Positions 1 through 8,902 of a DNA stretch of 64,000 nucleotides are shown piece after piece (positions within the stretch are counted from its first letter, which is position 1; each line of letters begins with the position of its first letter). Source of the stretch: Croceibacterium sp. TMG7-5b_MA50. GTDB lineage: Bacteria > Pseudomonadota > Alphaproteobacteria > Sphingomonadales > Sphingomonadaceae. Made by a program: the position numbers and the translations under genes. The notes under the pieces were generated by a model. That model did no database searches and was not told the origin of the DNA. It worked only from the letters and a program-made list of their open reading frames with translations. The stretch spans positions 2,808,001-2,872,000 of the forward strand of contig NZ_CP156082.1 of assembly GCF_039830145.1 (NCBI RefSeq), given 5' to 3'.

Positions 1-719
1 CGACCGAGCGGCTGGCGCGCTGCCTGGCGGAGGGGTTCATCTACCAGGGCGAGGATGGCGGCCACGGGCCGCGCGGCAAGCCCAGCGGGCATCTGTCGCC
101 CGGCCACTTCGTCAGCTTCCTGCAGAACCACGATCAGGTCGGCAATCGCGCCTTGGGCGAACGGCTGATCAGCCTGACCGATGCTGACCGGCTGCGCGCC
201 GCGACCGCGCTGCAATTGCTGTGCCCGCAAATCCCGCTGCTGTTCATGGGGGAGCCCGAAGGGAGCACGACGCCTTTCCTGTTCTTCACCGATTTCCATG
301 ATGAACTGGCCGATGCGGTACGCGAAGGCCGGCGCAAGGAATTCGCCCATTTCGCCGCCTTCTCCGATCCCGCCGCGCGGGAGGGTATCCCCGATCCGAA
401 CGACGGGATGACCTTTGCCCGCTCCGCGCCCGAACCCGGCCCCGACAACGCCGCCTGGCGGGCGTTCTACGCCGACCTGCTGGCGCTGCGTTCCCGGCAT
501 GTGGTGCCCGGCATAGCGGGTGCCCGATCGACGGGGGTAGAGGTGCTGGGCGATGGCGCCGTGGCCGCGCGCTGGCTGCTGGGTGATGGCTGCACATTGG
601 GACTAAGCATCAATCTGGGTCGAGCCCCTGTGACCTTCCCCGGTGCGGAGGGCCGCGTCCTGCTGGAGCTTGGCGACAGCGGCGCACCCGACAGCTTCGC
701 CGCATGGATCGCCAAATGA
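1..719 (+). CDS. treZ: Malto-oligosyltrehalose trehalohydrolase, C-terminal part (5' end outside window)
   Basis: The frame is open from base 3 at the left edge and gives the last 238 residues, ending in TGA at 717-719. TreZ (GH13) hydrolyses the terminal maltooligosyl-trehalose made by TreY and releases trehalose in the cytoplasm. The family signatures FLQNHDQVGNRA and FFTDFHDELADAVREGRRKEF are both present. One oddity is the stretch LFMGEPEGSTTPF, where the family usually has GEE followed by an aromatic residue. The stop overlaps the malQ start as ATGA, so the two are probably translationally coupled. The catalytic (beta/alpha)8 N-terminal half lies outside the window, so completeness cannot be judged. 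Confidence 0.93.
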   Translation, partial: TERLARCLAEGFIYQGEDGGHGPRGKPSGHLSPGHFVSFLQNHDQVGNRALGERLISLTDADRLRAATALQLLCPQIPLLFMGEPEGSTTPFLFFTDFHDELADAVREGRRKEFAHFAAFSDPAAREGIPDPNDGMTFARSAPEPGPDNAAWRAFYADLLALRSRHVVPGIAGARSTGVEVLGDGAVAARWLLGDGCTLGLSINLGRAPVTFPGAEGRVLLELGDSGAPDSFAAWIAK

Positions 720-2731
720 GTGCGGTCGCCGATCTGGCGCGTGCCGCCGGACTACAGCCCGAATGGGACGACGCCCATGCCCGGCCGCAGGTCACCGCGG
801 ACGAGGATCTCGCCCGCGTGCTGGCGGCGCTCGGCTATCCGGCGGGCAGCGGGGCGGAGATCGCGGCCGCGTACGAGAAACTGGCGGCGGAGCGCGCGCA
901 GCGTGACTTTCTGTCCGTCGACCTGGGTGACGACCTGCTGGTCAACGATGTCGGTACCAGCCACGCAGACCTGACGCTGGAGGACGGCGGCGGCATGACC
1001 CTGCCGCTGGTGCCGCACGGTGACGGGCGGCTGCGCCTGGGAACGTCGCGGGTGATGACGACCGGCTACCACCGGCTCCGCATAGGAGCGCGCGACTACA
1101 CGCTGGCAGTGGCGCCGCGGCGTTGCTTCAGTTTCGACGATGCGGCGCCCGGCCGCCGTTTGTGGGGCAGCGCGGCCCAGATCGCCAGCCTGGTCGATCC
1201 CGAACCGAGTGCGTTCGGTGATTTCGGCACGCTGGCTCAGGCAGCGCGTGCACTGGGGCAGGCAGGTGCCGATGCGCTGGCGATCAGTCCGGCCCATGCG
1301 CTGTTCCCCGCCGATGCCAGCCGGTTTTCACCCTATGCGCCATCCAGCCGGCTGTTTCTCAATATCCTCTACGCCGATCCGCGGCTGGTCGGCGGCGCAT
1401 TGCCTGCGTCGGCAGGCGCGGGCGAGCTGATCGACTGGGAAGCGGCCATTCCAGCACGGCTGGCGGCTCTGCGCGCTGCTTATAATCTGAACAGTGACAG
1501 CGTGCGTCAGCGGGTCGCCCAATATGCGGCGAAGGGCGGTCGCGAGCTTGCGCTGCATGCGACCTTTGATGCGCTCCATGCCCACTTCTTCCACTCCGGG
1601 GCCGGCGGTTGGCAAGGCTGGCCAGAGCATTTTCACAATCCTGATGACGACACGGTGGGTGAATTCGCAGACGCACATGCGGACGAGGTCGGCTTCTACC
1701 TGTTCGCGCAATGGCTGGCGGAGGAGAGCCTGGCGCATGCGCAGGCCGCCGCCAAGGACGCAGGCATGGCGATCGGCCTGATCGCCGATCTCGCCGTCGG
1801 CATGGACAGCGGCGGCAGCCATGCGTGGAGCCGGCCGGATGACCTGCTGAAGGGACTTTCGATCGGCGCGCCGCCTGACCTGCTGGGGCCGCAAGGGCAG
1901 GATTGGGGCATCACCAGCTTCGCGCCGATGGCCTTGCAGCGCACCGGCTTTGCCGGGTTCATCGGCACGCTGCGCGCCGCGATCACACATGCGGGCGGCA
2001 TCCGCATCGACCATATCCTTGGCCTCAACCGGCTGTGGGTGGTGCCCCATGGGCAGGCGTCGAAGCATGGCGCGTACCTGACCTATCCGCTGGACGACTA
2101 CCTGCGCATCCTGGCGATCGAAAGCCACAAGAAACAGGCGGTGGTGATCGGGGAGGATCTGGGCACCGTGCCGGAAGGGCTGCGCCCGCGGCTGGCGCAG
2201 CGCGCAGTCCACGGCATGAACGTGCTGTGGTTCGAACAGGCCGACGACAAGAGCTTCATCCAGCCGCGCGATTACCGGCCCACCGCGGTGTCGATGACTG
2301 GCACGCACGACCTCGCCACCGTAGCCGGCTGGTGGAAGGCGCATGACATCGACTGGGCCTGGCGGCTCGGCCGGTCGGGCGCCGACAGCGAGGCTGCGGA
2401 CATGCAGGCGCGCGATGCCGATCGCGACCGGCTGTGGCGGGCGATGCAGGACAGCGCCGCGGCGCAAGGTTCGCGGCCGGCGGATTGGGACCGCGACCCG
2501 GTGGTGGACGCCGCCGCCGCGCATATCGGCACCGCCTCCGGCCCGCTGGTGATCCTGCCGCTGGAGGACCTGATCGGATTGGAGGAACAGCCCAATCTGC
2601 CCGGCACCACGGACGAGCATCCCAATTGGCGCCGTCGCCTGCCCGCTCCGATACCGGAACTGCTGGACCGCCCGCAGATCGCCGACAGAGCCCGCCGGAT
2701 CGGCGCGGCCCGCAAAGGACACATGGCTTGA
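716..2731 (+). CDS. malQ: 4-alpha-glucanotransferase (amylomaltase)
   Basis: MalQ (GH77) transfers glucan segments between malto-oligosaccharides in the cytoplasm. The 671-residue product has the three acidic active-site motifs in order: GIRIDHILGL (nucleophile Asp), VIGEDLGTVP (acid/base Glu) and TGTHDLATV (third Asp). An N-terminal extension of about 150 residues precedes the barrel, as in the longer bacterial MalQ type. I chose ATG at 716, which overlaps the treZ stop (ATGA), over an in-frame ATG at 704. Lying between treZ and treY, it probably supplies or remodels the linear glucans that TreY needs. Its stop overlaps the likely treY start. Confidence 0.93.
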   Translation: MSAVADLARAAGLQPEWDDAHARPQVTADEDLARVLAALGYPAGSGAEIAAAYEKLAAERAQRDFLSVDLGDDLLVNDVGTSHADLTLEDGGGMTLPLVPHGDGRLRLGTSRVMTTGYHRLRIGARDYTLAVAPRRCFSFDDAAPGRRLWGSAAQIASLVDPEPSAFGDFGTLAQAARALGQAGADALAISPAHALFPADASRFSPYAPSSRLFLNILYADPRLVGGALPASAGAGELIDWEAAIPARLAALRAAYNLNSDSVRQRVAQYAAKGGRELALHATFDALHAHFFHSGAGGWQGWPEHFHNPDDDTVGEFADAHADEVGFYLFAQWLAEESLAHAQAAAKDAGMAIGLIADLAVGMDSGGSHAWSRPDDLLKGLSIGAPPDLLGPQGQDWGITSFAPMALQRTGFAGFIGTLRAAITHAGGIRIDHILGLNRLWVVPHGQASKHGAYLTYPLDDYLRILAIESHKKQAVVIGEDLGTVPEGLRPRLAQRAVHGMNVLWFEQADDKSFIQPRDYRPTAVSMTGTHDLATVAGWWKAHDIDWAWRLGRSGADSEAADMQARDADRDRLWRAMQDSAAAQGSRPADWDRDPVVDAAAAHIGTASGPLVILPLEDLIGLEEQPNLPGTTDEHPNWRRRLPAPIPELLDRPQIADRARRIGAARKGHMA

Positions 2732-5148
2732 GCATCCCCCGCGCCACCTACCGCCTGCAGCTGCACCGCGATTTTCCATTCAGCGCGGCGGAAGCCATCG
2801 TGCCGTACCTGCACGATCTCGGCATCAGCCACGTCTATGCATCCCCGATCACCACGGCGGTCGCGGGGTCCATGCACGGCTACGACGTGACCGACCCCAC
2901 CCGGGTCAATCCCGAGCTAGGCGGGGAGGATGGCCTGCGTTCGCTGGTCGCCGCCTTGCGCGCGCATGGCATGGGCCTGATCATCGACATCGTCCCCAAC
3001 CACATGGGCATCGCCGGGGGCGAGAACTCCTGGTGGCAGGACGTGCTGCGGAATGGCGAAGCAAGTCGCTACGCCCGCTTCTTCGACATCGACTGGACCG
3101 GCGGCAAGCCGCTGCTGCCGATCTTGGGCGCCCGGCTGGAAGATGTGCTGGCCGAGGGGCAGATCACCGTCGACCGCGATGGAGCCGAACCGGCCCTGCT
3201 GCTGTATGGCGAGCAACGCGTTCCGATCCGTGCAGAGGATCACGGCGATCTGCCGGCGGACGGGGATATCGGTCGCCTGCGGGCGCTGCTCGACCGGCAG
3301 CATTACCAGCTGGCCTGGTGGCGCACCGCGGATGACGAGCTGAACTGGCGCCGCTTCTTCACCGTCAGCGAACTCGCCGGTCTCCGGGTCGAGGACCCGG
3401 AGGTGTTCGAGGAAACGCACGCGCTCTACTTCCGCCTCTATGCCGAAGGGCTGGTGGATGGGCTGCGTGTCGATCACGTCGACGGCCTGGCCGATCCGGG
3501 CACCTATTGCCGCATGGTGCGCGAGCGGCTGGAGGCGATCCAGCGTCCGGCTGATGCGCCGGCCGGCCCGGCCTATCTGGTGGTCGAGAAGATCCTGGGC
3601 GCTGGCGAGAAGCTGCCGACCAGCTGGCAGGTGGACGGCACCAGCGGGTACGACTTCATGGAGGAGGTCAGCGCGCTGCTGCACGATCCCGCCGGAGAGG
3701 CACCGCTCACCGCGCTGTGGCACGAGTTCAGCGGACGCGACCTCACCTGGCATCAGGAGGAGTTGCTGGCGCGGCAGCAATTGCTGTCGTGGTCGTTCGA
3801 TGCGCAGTTCCGCGCCTGTGCCGACCTGTTCGCAGACCTCGCCGCCGCACGACCGGAAAGCCGCGGCTGGACCACCGGCATGATGCGCCGCGCGATCGAG
3901 CGGCTGCTATGGGTGTTCCCGGTCTATCGTACCTACCGTCCGCGCGACAACGCACCTACGCAGGACGCCATGCTGGACCGCGTGCGCGCGGCGGTGAAGC
4001 CCTATGCCCCGCCGGGCGAGGCCGAGGTGGTGGAACAGGTGCTGCAATGGCTGGTCGAGCCTGCGGAAGGCGACCGGCTGCTGCAGGCGGCCCGACGCCG
4101 CTTCTGGCAATTATCCGCGCCGATCGCCGCCAAGGCGGTGGAGGACACCGGCTTCTACCGGTACTGCCGGCTGCTCAGCCGGACCGATGTGGGGTTCGAC
4201 GCCGGACGCTGGAGCCAGAGCGCGGAGGAGTTCCACGCCGGCAATGCGGAGCGGGCCGAGCATTTCCCTCACGCGATGCTCGCCACTGCCACCCACGACC
4301 ACAAGCGGGGCGAGGATGTACGCGCCCGGCTGGCCGTGCTGAGCGGCGTGCCCGATCTGTGGCGGCAGGAAGTGACCGGCTGGGACTGGCTGGCCGGCGG
4401 GGAGGGTACGAGCGTGGACCCGGCCGACCGCTACGCCTTGTGGCAGACGCTGTTCGGCGCATGGCCGGCCGGGCTGAACGTGGACGATGCCGACGGGCGC
4501 GCCGCCTTTGCCGAGCGCGTGAATGCCTGGCAGCAGAAGGCGCTGCGCGAAGGCAAGCTGCGCTCGTCGTGGGAGGCGCCGGACGAGGCTTACGAGCAGG
4601 TATGCGCCGACCTTGTGACCGCCGTGCTGACGGACGATCGCCATCAGCCGCTGGTACGGGCGATCGCCGCATTTGTGGACCGGGTCGAGCCGGCCTTCCG
4701 CGCGGTGGCGCTGGTGCAGATGGCCCTGCGGCTGACCGTGCCGGGGATGCCCGATACATATCAGGGGACGGAGCGCGAGGATCTGAGCCTGGTCGATCCC
4801 GATAATCGTCGTCCGGTCGATTACACGGTTCGCGAGATGGGCGGCCACTGGAAGGGTGACGTGCTGCGCCGTCTGCTGCATCTGCGGCGCGACCATCCGG
4901 CGATGTTCACCGGCGGCGGCTACCAGCCGGTGGAGGTCAGCGGTGCCAAGGCGGACCATGTCCTGGCGTTCCGCCGCGAAGGCGATGGCGAGGCCCTGAT
5001 GCTTGCCTTCGCGCTGCATTGTTCCGCCGCGATCATGGATGGGGACGGCACCATGCCATCGGCCGAATGGTGGGGCGACACGCGCATCGGCGAGTTGCCG
5101 GCGGCCGAGGCATTCGCCGGCGGGCCGGTGCATGTGGCGCCGGCCTGA
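2728..5148 (+). CDS. treY: Malto-oligosyltrehalose synthase
   Basis: TreY (GH13) isomerises the reducing-end alpha-1,4 bond of a maltodextrin to an alpha-1,1 trehalose bond. The 806-residue product opens with the family start SIPRATYRLQLHRDF. It carries IIDIVPNHMGI, GLRVDHVDGLADP (nucleophile Asp), VVEKILG (acid/base Glu) and ATATHDHKRGEDVRAR. No ATG lies near the conserved N-terminus, so the start is taken as TTG at 2728, which overlaps the malQ stop at 2729-2731. The much longer open frame upstream is the malQ shadow. treZ, malQ and treY therefore form one overlapping operon. Confidence 0.93.
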   Translation: MSIPRATYRLQLHRDFPFSAAEAIVPYLHDLGISHVYASPITTAVAGSMHGYDVTDPTRVNPELGGEDGLRSLVAALRAHGMGLIIDIVPNHMGIAGGENSWWQDVLRNGEASRYARFFDIDWTGGKPLLPILGARLEDVLAEGQITVDRDGAEPALLLYGEQRVPIRAEDHGDLPADGDIGRLRALLDRQHYQLAWWRTADDELNWRRFFTVSELAGLRVEDPEVFEETHALYFRLYAEGLVDGLRVDHVDGLADPGTYCRMVRERLEAIQRPADAPAGPAYLVVEKILGAGEKLPTSWQVDGTSGYDFMEEVSALLHDPAGEAPLTALWHEFSGRDLTWHQEELLARQQLLSWSFDAQFRACADLFADLAAARPESRGWTTGMMRRAIERLLWVFPVYRTYRPRDNAPTQDAMLDRVRAAVKPYAPPGEAEVVEQVLQWLVEPAEGDRLLQAARRRFWQLSAPIAAKAVEDTGFYRYCRLLSRTDVGFDAGRWSQSAEEFHAGNAERAEHFPHAMLATATHDHKRGEDVRARLAVLSGVPDLWRQEVTGWDWLAGGEGTSVDPADRYALWQTLFGAWPAGLNVDDADGRAAFAERVNAWQQKALREGKLRSSWEAPDEAYEQVCADLVTAVLTDDRHQPLVRAIAAFVDRVEPAFRAVALVQMALRLTVPGMPDTYQGTEREDLSLVDPDNRRPVDYTVREMGGHWKGDVLRRLLHLRRDHPAMFTGGGYQPVEVSGAKADHVLAFRREGDGEALMLAFALHCSAAIMDGDGTMPSAEWWGDTRIGELPAAEAFAGGPVHVAPA

Positions 5149-5250
5149 GGCATCCCTTTCGCAACCCTATGTCTCCGCAATTCTACGAACTGCACAGGGG
5201 GAGGAGCTGCCGGTAGGCTGACCAGTCATTGCAACAGGACGGTTCAGCAT

Positions 5251-5910
5251 ATGAGGGTATCGGCACTTCTTCTTTTCTGCGTCATCGCGGCCAGCCCGGC
5301 CGCGGCGCAGGATAAGGCCAGCCGTGTTATGCTGGGCGTGACCGGCGGCACGCTGGGCATCGGGCCGGAGGTGACGTTCCGCGCCTCTCCGGTCGTGGGT
5401 GTGCGCGCCAACGCGACCTTTCTCGGCTTCGGGCATGAGGTGGACTCGAGCGACATCACCTATGATGGCGACCTGGGGCTGAAGTCGGGCGGCGTGATGC
5501 TGGACCTGCATCCGCTGCGCAATGGCTTCCGCATCTCCGGCGGTGCGCGGATCGGCGACAACCGGGTGGACCTGCTGGCAACGCCATCGAGGAGCGTGCA
5601 GATCGGCAATGATGTTTACACCGAAAACCAGATCGGCACCGTGCGCGGCCATGTGGCGGCGGACGATTTTGCGCCCGTAGCGACGATCGGCTGGTCGGGC
5701 GGGCTGACGCGCGGGGTGAAGCTGGGGTTCGAGGCCGGCGCCATGTTCCACGGCACGCCGCGGGTGAACGACCTCGTCGTGACAGGGCCGTTCGCGAACA
5801 ATCCCGCGGTGCTCGCCAGCCTGGTGGAGGAAGAGGCCGAGATCGAGAGCGATATTGACGGCTACAAGGTCTATCCGGTGGTGCAGGTGTCGCTCGGCTA
5901 CGCCTTCTGA
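5251..5910 (+). CDS. Outer-membrane beta-barrel protein
   Basis: The 219-residue product starts with a clear Sec signal peptide (MRVSALLLFCVIAAS, with cleavage near AAAQ). The rest is a run of alternating polar and hydrophobic strands ending in Gly-Tyr-Ala-Phe, the terminal aromatic typical of proteins inserted by the Bam machinery. It resembles the small OmpA/OmpW-like barrels common in sphingomonads, but no specific substrate can be read. It stands alone about 100 bases after treY, with its own weak AGGA site, and ends at a hairpin shared with the convergent response-regulator gene. Confidence 0.7.
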   Translation: MRVSALLLFCVIAASPAAAQDKASRVMLGVTGGTLGIGPEVTFRASPVVGVRANATFLGFGHEVDSSDITYDGDLGLKSGGVMLDLHPLRNGFRISGGARIGDNRVDLLATPSRSVQIGNDVYTENQIGTVRGHVAADDFAPVATIGWSGGLTRGVKLGFEAGAMFHGTPRVNDLVVTGPFANNPAVLASLVEEEAEIESDIDGYKVYPVVQVSLGYAF

Positions 5911-5934
5911 CAATCACGCAAACGCGCGAGGTAG

Positions 5935-5962
5935 GGGCGCCGGTCCGGTCGGACCGGCGCCC
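5935..5962. terminator. Bidirectional terminator-like hairpin
   Basis: A perfect 12-bp inverted repeat (5935-5946 with 5951-5962) encloses the loop GGTC. It lies between two convergent genes that end at 5910 and 5971. There is no clear T tract, so it may act as a barrier or mRNA 3' stabiliser rather than a textbook intrinsic terminator. Confidence 0.6.
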
Positions 5963-5970
5963 TTGTCGTG

Positions 5971-6363
5971 TCAGTCGATCAGGAAATCGTCGTCCGTTAC
6001 GCTGGGTACCAGCCGCGCCATGGTGTCGAGCAGCGTGGCCATGGCGACTGGCTTCACAATCACCTCATCCGCCCCTGCCGCCAGGCAGCGGTCGCGCAGG
6101 TCCGGGGCCATGTCCGCGGTGATGACCACCACTGGCGCCGCCTGGTTGGGGCCGGGCTGGTCGCGCAGCTTCCGAATGGCGGTGATGCCGTCCATGCCCG
6201 GCATGCGCAGGTCCATCAGCACCATGTCATACGGCGTGGCGGCCAGCATGCGCAGCCCGGTCTCCGCCTCCTCCGCTTCTTCCATGGCGGTGTCGACGAC
6301 GCGCAGCATGTCACGCACGACACGGCGGTTCATGGCGTCGTCCTCGACAAACAAGACCAGCAT
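5971..6363 (-). CDS. Single-domain response regulator (CheY-like receiver)
   Basis: The 130-residue product is a receiver domain with no output domain. It has the acidic pair D8/D9, the phospho-acceptor D51 in VLMDLRMPGMDG, T82 in VVVITAD, and the invariant lysine K104 in VIVKPV. The start FVEDDAMNRRVV is typical of receivers found with hybrid kinases. It lies 62 bases downstream of the sensor kinase on the same strand and is very probably its phosphotransfer partner. Without an output domain it must signal by protein contact or pass phosphate to an Hpt protein; neither partner is visible here. Confidence 0.88.
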   Translation of the reverse strand: MLVLFVEDDAMNRRVVRDMLRVVDTAMEEAEEAETGLRMLAATPYDMVLMDLRMPGMDGITAIRKLRDQPGPNQAAPVVVITADMAPDLRDRCLAAGADEVIVKPVAMATLLDTMARLVPSVTDDDFLID

Positions 6364-6425
6364 TCATTGCACTCCATCGACCTTGCCGGGACGGTAGGCG
6401 ACCAAGGTAAACAGGCTGTTGACCG

Positions 6426-8843
6426 TCACGCGACGGCGGCCAGCGGATGGGCGAAACTGTCTCTCAGCGCACCAAGCACGCGGGTGGCGGGCACCGGCTT
6501 CGCCAGCACGGTGGCGGCAGGCATGGTGGCGAAGGCCGGCAGATCGCCCTCGCCCGCCAGCACGATCGCCGGCACTCCCGATTCGGCCAGCGCCGCCAGC
6601 AGCGCCGGGGTGCAGCCGGCGCCGTCGGCCAGCAGCCCGTCCAGCAGGCCGTCGGCCAGCGAGTCTAGGGCAGCCGCGGCATCGTCCAGCGGCACTGCCG
6701 CCGCACAATGGGCGCGCAGCAATCCGGCGAGTTTCAGGCGCCGGGCGCCATCGGGATCGACGATGCCGATGCGTGCATCGGCAAGGCTGGCCGGCACGAC
6801 GCGCGGTGCCGCCGCGACTTCGCGCAGCGGCAGTTGCAGGGTGAAGGTGCTGCCGATCCCCGGTGTGCTCGCCAGCGTGATCGCACCGCCCAGCGCCTCG
6901 GCCAGATTGCGGCTGATGGCGAGGCCCAGGCCCGTGCCGCTGAACTGGCGGGTCATGGCGCTGTCCACCTGGTGGAACGCCTCGAACACCGCGGCCTGGT
7001 CTTCCGGCGCAATGCCGATGCCGGTGTCCGACACCGAGAGGATCAGGGTGCCGGCGCTGCGGTCCGTCGCGGCCACCAGCCGTACCTCTCCGCTTGCGGT
7101 GAACTTGATCGCGTTGGACAGGAGGTTGTGCAAGATCTGCCGCACGCGCGCGCCATCGGTCTCGATCGCGCCGGCCGGCAGGTCCAGTTCGGCCACCAGC
7201 CGCAGGCCCTTGGCCGCGGCGCGCGCGCGCCACAGGGCCAGCGCATCGTCCACGATCGGGCTTAGGCGGGTGGGCGCGGGCTCCACCGTGATCTCCCCCG
7301 CCTCCATCTTGGCGAGGTCGAGGATGTCGTCGACCAGCACGCGCATGGTTTCGCCCGCGCCATGCACCAGTTGTACCTGCTCGCGCGTCTCGCCCGCCAC
7401 GTCCGGGCGCGTCAGCATGACCTGCGTCATGCCCAGGATGCCGTTCAGCGGGGTGCGGATCTCGTGGCTGGTCATGGCCAGGAAATCGGTCTTGGCGCGC
7501 AGCGCGCGTTCCAGGTCGGTGTTGACGCGGGTCAGCACAGTGTTCGCGCTGCGCACCTGGTTGCGGCTGCGGCGGATCGACAGGGTGGTCCAGCCCATCA
7601 GGCCCAGCAGCACGGCGGCGCCCGCGCCCAGCAACGCGAAGATGGTCGTGCGGAAGGTGCCGCGCTGGCGTTCCAGCTGCACGTCGCGCTGCAACTGATC
7701 CTCGCGCAACTGGGCGATGCGCAGGTTCTGGTTGGCGAAGTCGAACTGCGCGGCCATCAGCTGCGAGCTGGCGGTGGCGGTCAGTTGCCGCGCCTCGCTG
7801 TCGATGCGGTTGAACGCGGCCAGGTGGTCATAGGCGCGCTGCACCTGCCCTTGCCGGTGGTAGATGCGTGCCGCCAGCTCGTGGAACTCGCGCGCGGTCA
7901 TGTCGGTGCGGGAAAGGTCCCGGCCGGCAAAGGCCCGGTCCAGCAGCTCGACCGCGCCGGCATCGTTGCCGCGCGCCGCGGCGATCTTGGCCAGAACGCC
8001 GAACAGGGTCCAGCGCCATTCGGCGGCATCCGGCGTCTGGCTCAGCGTCAGGGCGCGATGGATGTTGCGGGTTGCATGGCTCAGCTTGCCGCCATCCACC
8101 TGCACCAGCGCCAGATTGCCCAGGATGCGCGCCTCCAGCAAGGGGCTGCCCAGCTTGCGCGCATCGGTCAGGGCGGCGGCGAACTCCCGTTCCGCCTCCT
8201 GCCAGCGGCCCAGTGTGCGCAACGCCTCCCCATTGTTGTTGTGCGCCGCCAGCGTCACCGCCGGGTCGTCGTCATACAGGTCCAGCGCCTGCGAGTTGTA
8301 GCGCAGCACCCGGCTGTAATCGCCGCCTTCGCCATACAGCTGAGCGATGTCCATCAGGGCAATGGCTTGGCTGCGCGGCTCGCCTGCGATGCGGAACACG
8401 TCATGCGCGGCCAGAAGGTCGGCCAACGCCGCCTGCACCTGCCCCTTGATGCTGGAGAGGGAGCCTCGCGCCCGCAGCAGGTCGCCCATCAGCTTGGTGC
8501 GCGGGGCATGCGCCTCGGCCAGTGCCAGTGCCTCATCGACCTCGCTCTGCGCCTCGGTCATGCGGTTGAGGCCGATCAGCGCCTCCGTCCGCAGCCACAG
8601 GGCCGTCGCCCGCGCGATGGCGCCCTGTGATCCGGGAAGAGCGGCGGCACGGACCAGCGCCCGGTCCGCCGCCGCCAGCGCCGTTCGCGGGTCGGCCATC
8701 ATCGCCGCCTTGGCATCGGTGATCGCCCGGTCGAAGGCGGTGGCGGCGGCGGAGGTCGCCGCCGCGGAGCCCTGAGCCGGCACTGCCTGCACGGGTGCGG
8801 CGAGCAGGAGCAGGGCGGGCAGGAACAGGCGCGTGCTGGTCAT
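6426..8843 (-). CDS. TPR-sensor histidine kinase with degenerate C-terminal receiver
   Basis: The 805-residue product has a signal peptide, then about 350 residues of TPR-like helical repeats, a coiled region and one membrane segment at about 398-420. A HisKA domain follows (phospho-accepting H460 in TSHEIRTPLNG), then HATPase motifs: N box HNLLSNAIKF at about 572, G1 DTGIG at 606 and G2 GTGLG at 636. Residues 690-800 are receiver-like, with the start IGIVDPDG, a candidate Asp at 740 in LLADG and Lys782 in AKP. The conserved Thr/Ser is replaced by Ala and the region is divergent. The TPR part should lie in the periplasm. The partner receiver is encoded just downstream. Confidence 0.88.
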   Translation of the reverse strand: MTSTRLFLPALLLLAAPVQAVPAQGSAAATSAAATAFDRAITDAKAAMMADPRTALAAADRALVRAAALPGSQGAIARATALWLRTEALIGLNRMTEAQSEVDEALALAEAHAPRTKLMGDLLRARGSLSSIKGQVQAALADLLAAHDVFRIAGEPRSQAIALMDIAQLYGEGGDYSRVLRYNSQALDLYDDDPAVTLAAHNNNGEALRTLGRWQEAEREFAAALTDARKLGSPLLEARILGNLALVQVDGGKLSHATRNIHRALTLSQTPDAAEWRWTLFGVLAKIAAARGNDAGAVELLDRAFAGRDLSRTDMTAREFHELAARIYHRQGQVQRAYDHLAAFNRIDSEARQLTATASSQLMAAQFDFANQNLRIAQLREDQLQRDVQLERQRGTFRTTIFALLGAGAAVLLGLMGWTTLSIRRSRNQVRSANTVLTRVNTDLERALRAKTDFLAMTSHEIRTPLNGILGMTQVMLTRPDVAGETREQVQLVHGAGETMRVLVDDILDLAKMEAGEITVEPAPTRLSPIVDDALALWRARAAAKGLRLVAELDLPAGAIETDGARVRQILHNLLSNAIKFTASGEVRLVAATDRSAGTLILSVSDTGIGIAPEDQAAVFEAFHQVDSAMTRQFSGTGLGLAISRNLAEALGGAITLASTPGIGSTFTLQLPLREVAAAPRVVPASLADARIGIVDPDGARRLKLAGLLRAHCAAAVPLDDAAAALDSLADGLLDGLLADGAGCTPALLAALAESGVPAIVLAGEGDLPAFATMPAATVLAKPVPATRVLGALRDSFAHPLAAVA

Positions 8844-8858
8844 CGCGCCATCATGGAG

Positions 8859-8897
8859 GCGGGGCGGTTAAGCCTTGGCAAAGGCTCGCCGCCCCGC
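8859..8897 (-). terminator. Terminator-like hairpin after the S8 protease gene
   Basis: An outer 9-bp stem (8859-8867 with 8889-8897) encloses an inner 6-bp stem (8871-8876 with 8881-8886) and a 4-base loop. It follows the protease stop at 8903 and precedes the kinase start at 8843 on the same strand. It probably separates the two transcription units, although no T tract follows. Confidence 0.5.
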
Positions 8898-8902
8898 ACC
8901 GA

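Noticed and set aside
1328-2779. 483-codon minus-strand open frame across malQ
   Set aside because: It lies wholly opposite a confident malQ and treY start and has Arg/Gln/Ala-rich shadow composition.
5968-7698. 576-codon plus-strand open frame across the kinase and response regulator
   Set aside because: It is the antisense shadow of two genes with complete catalytic motifs; it is Ser/Ala/Arg-rich with no domain.
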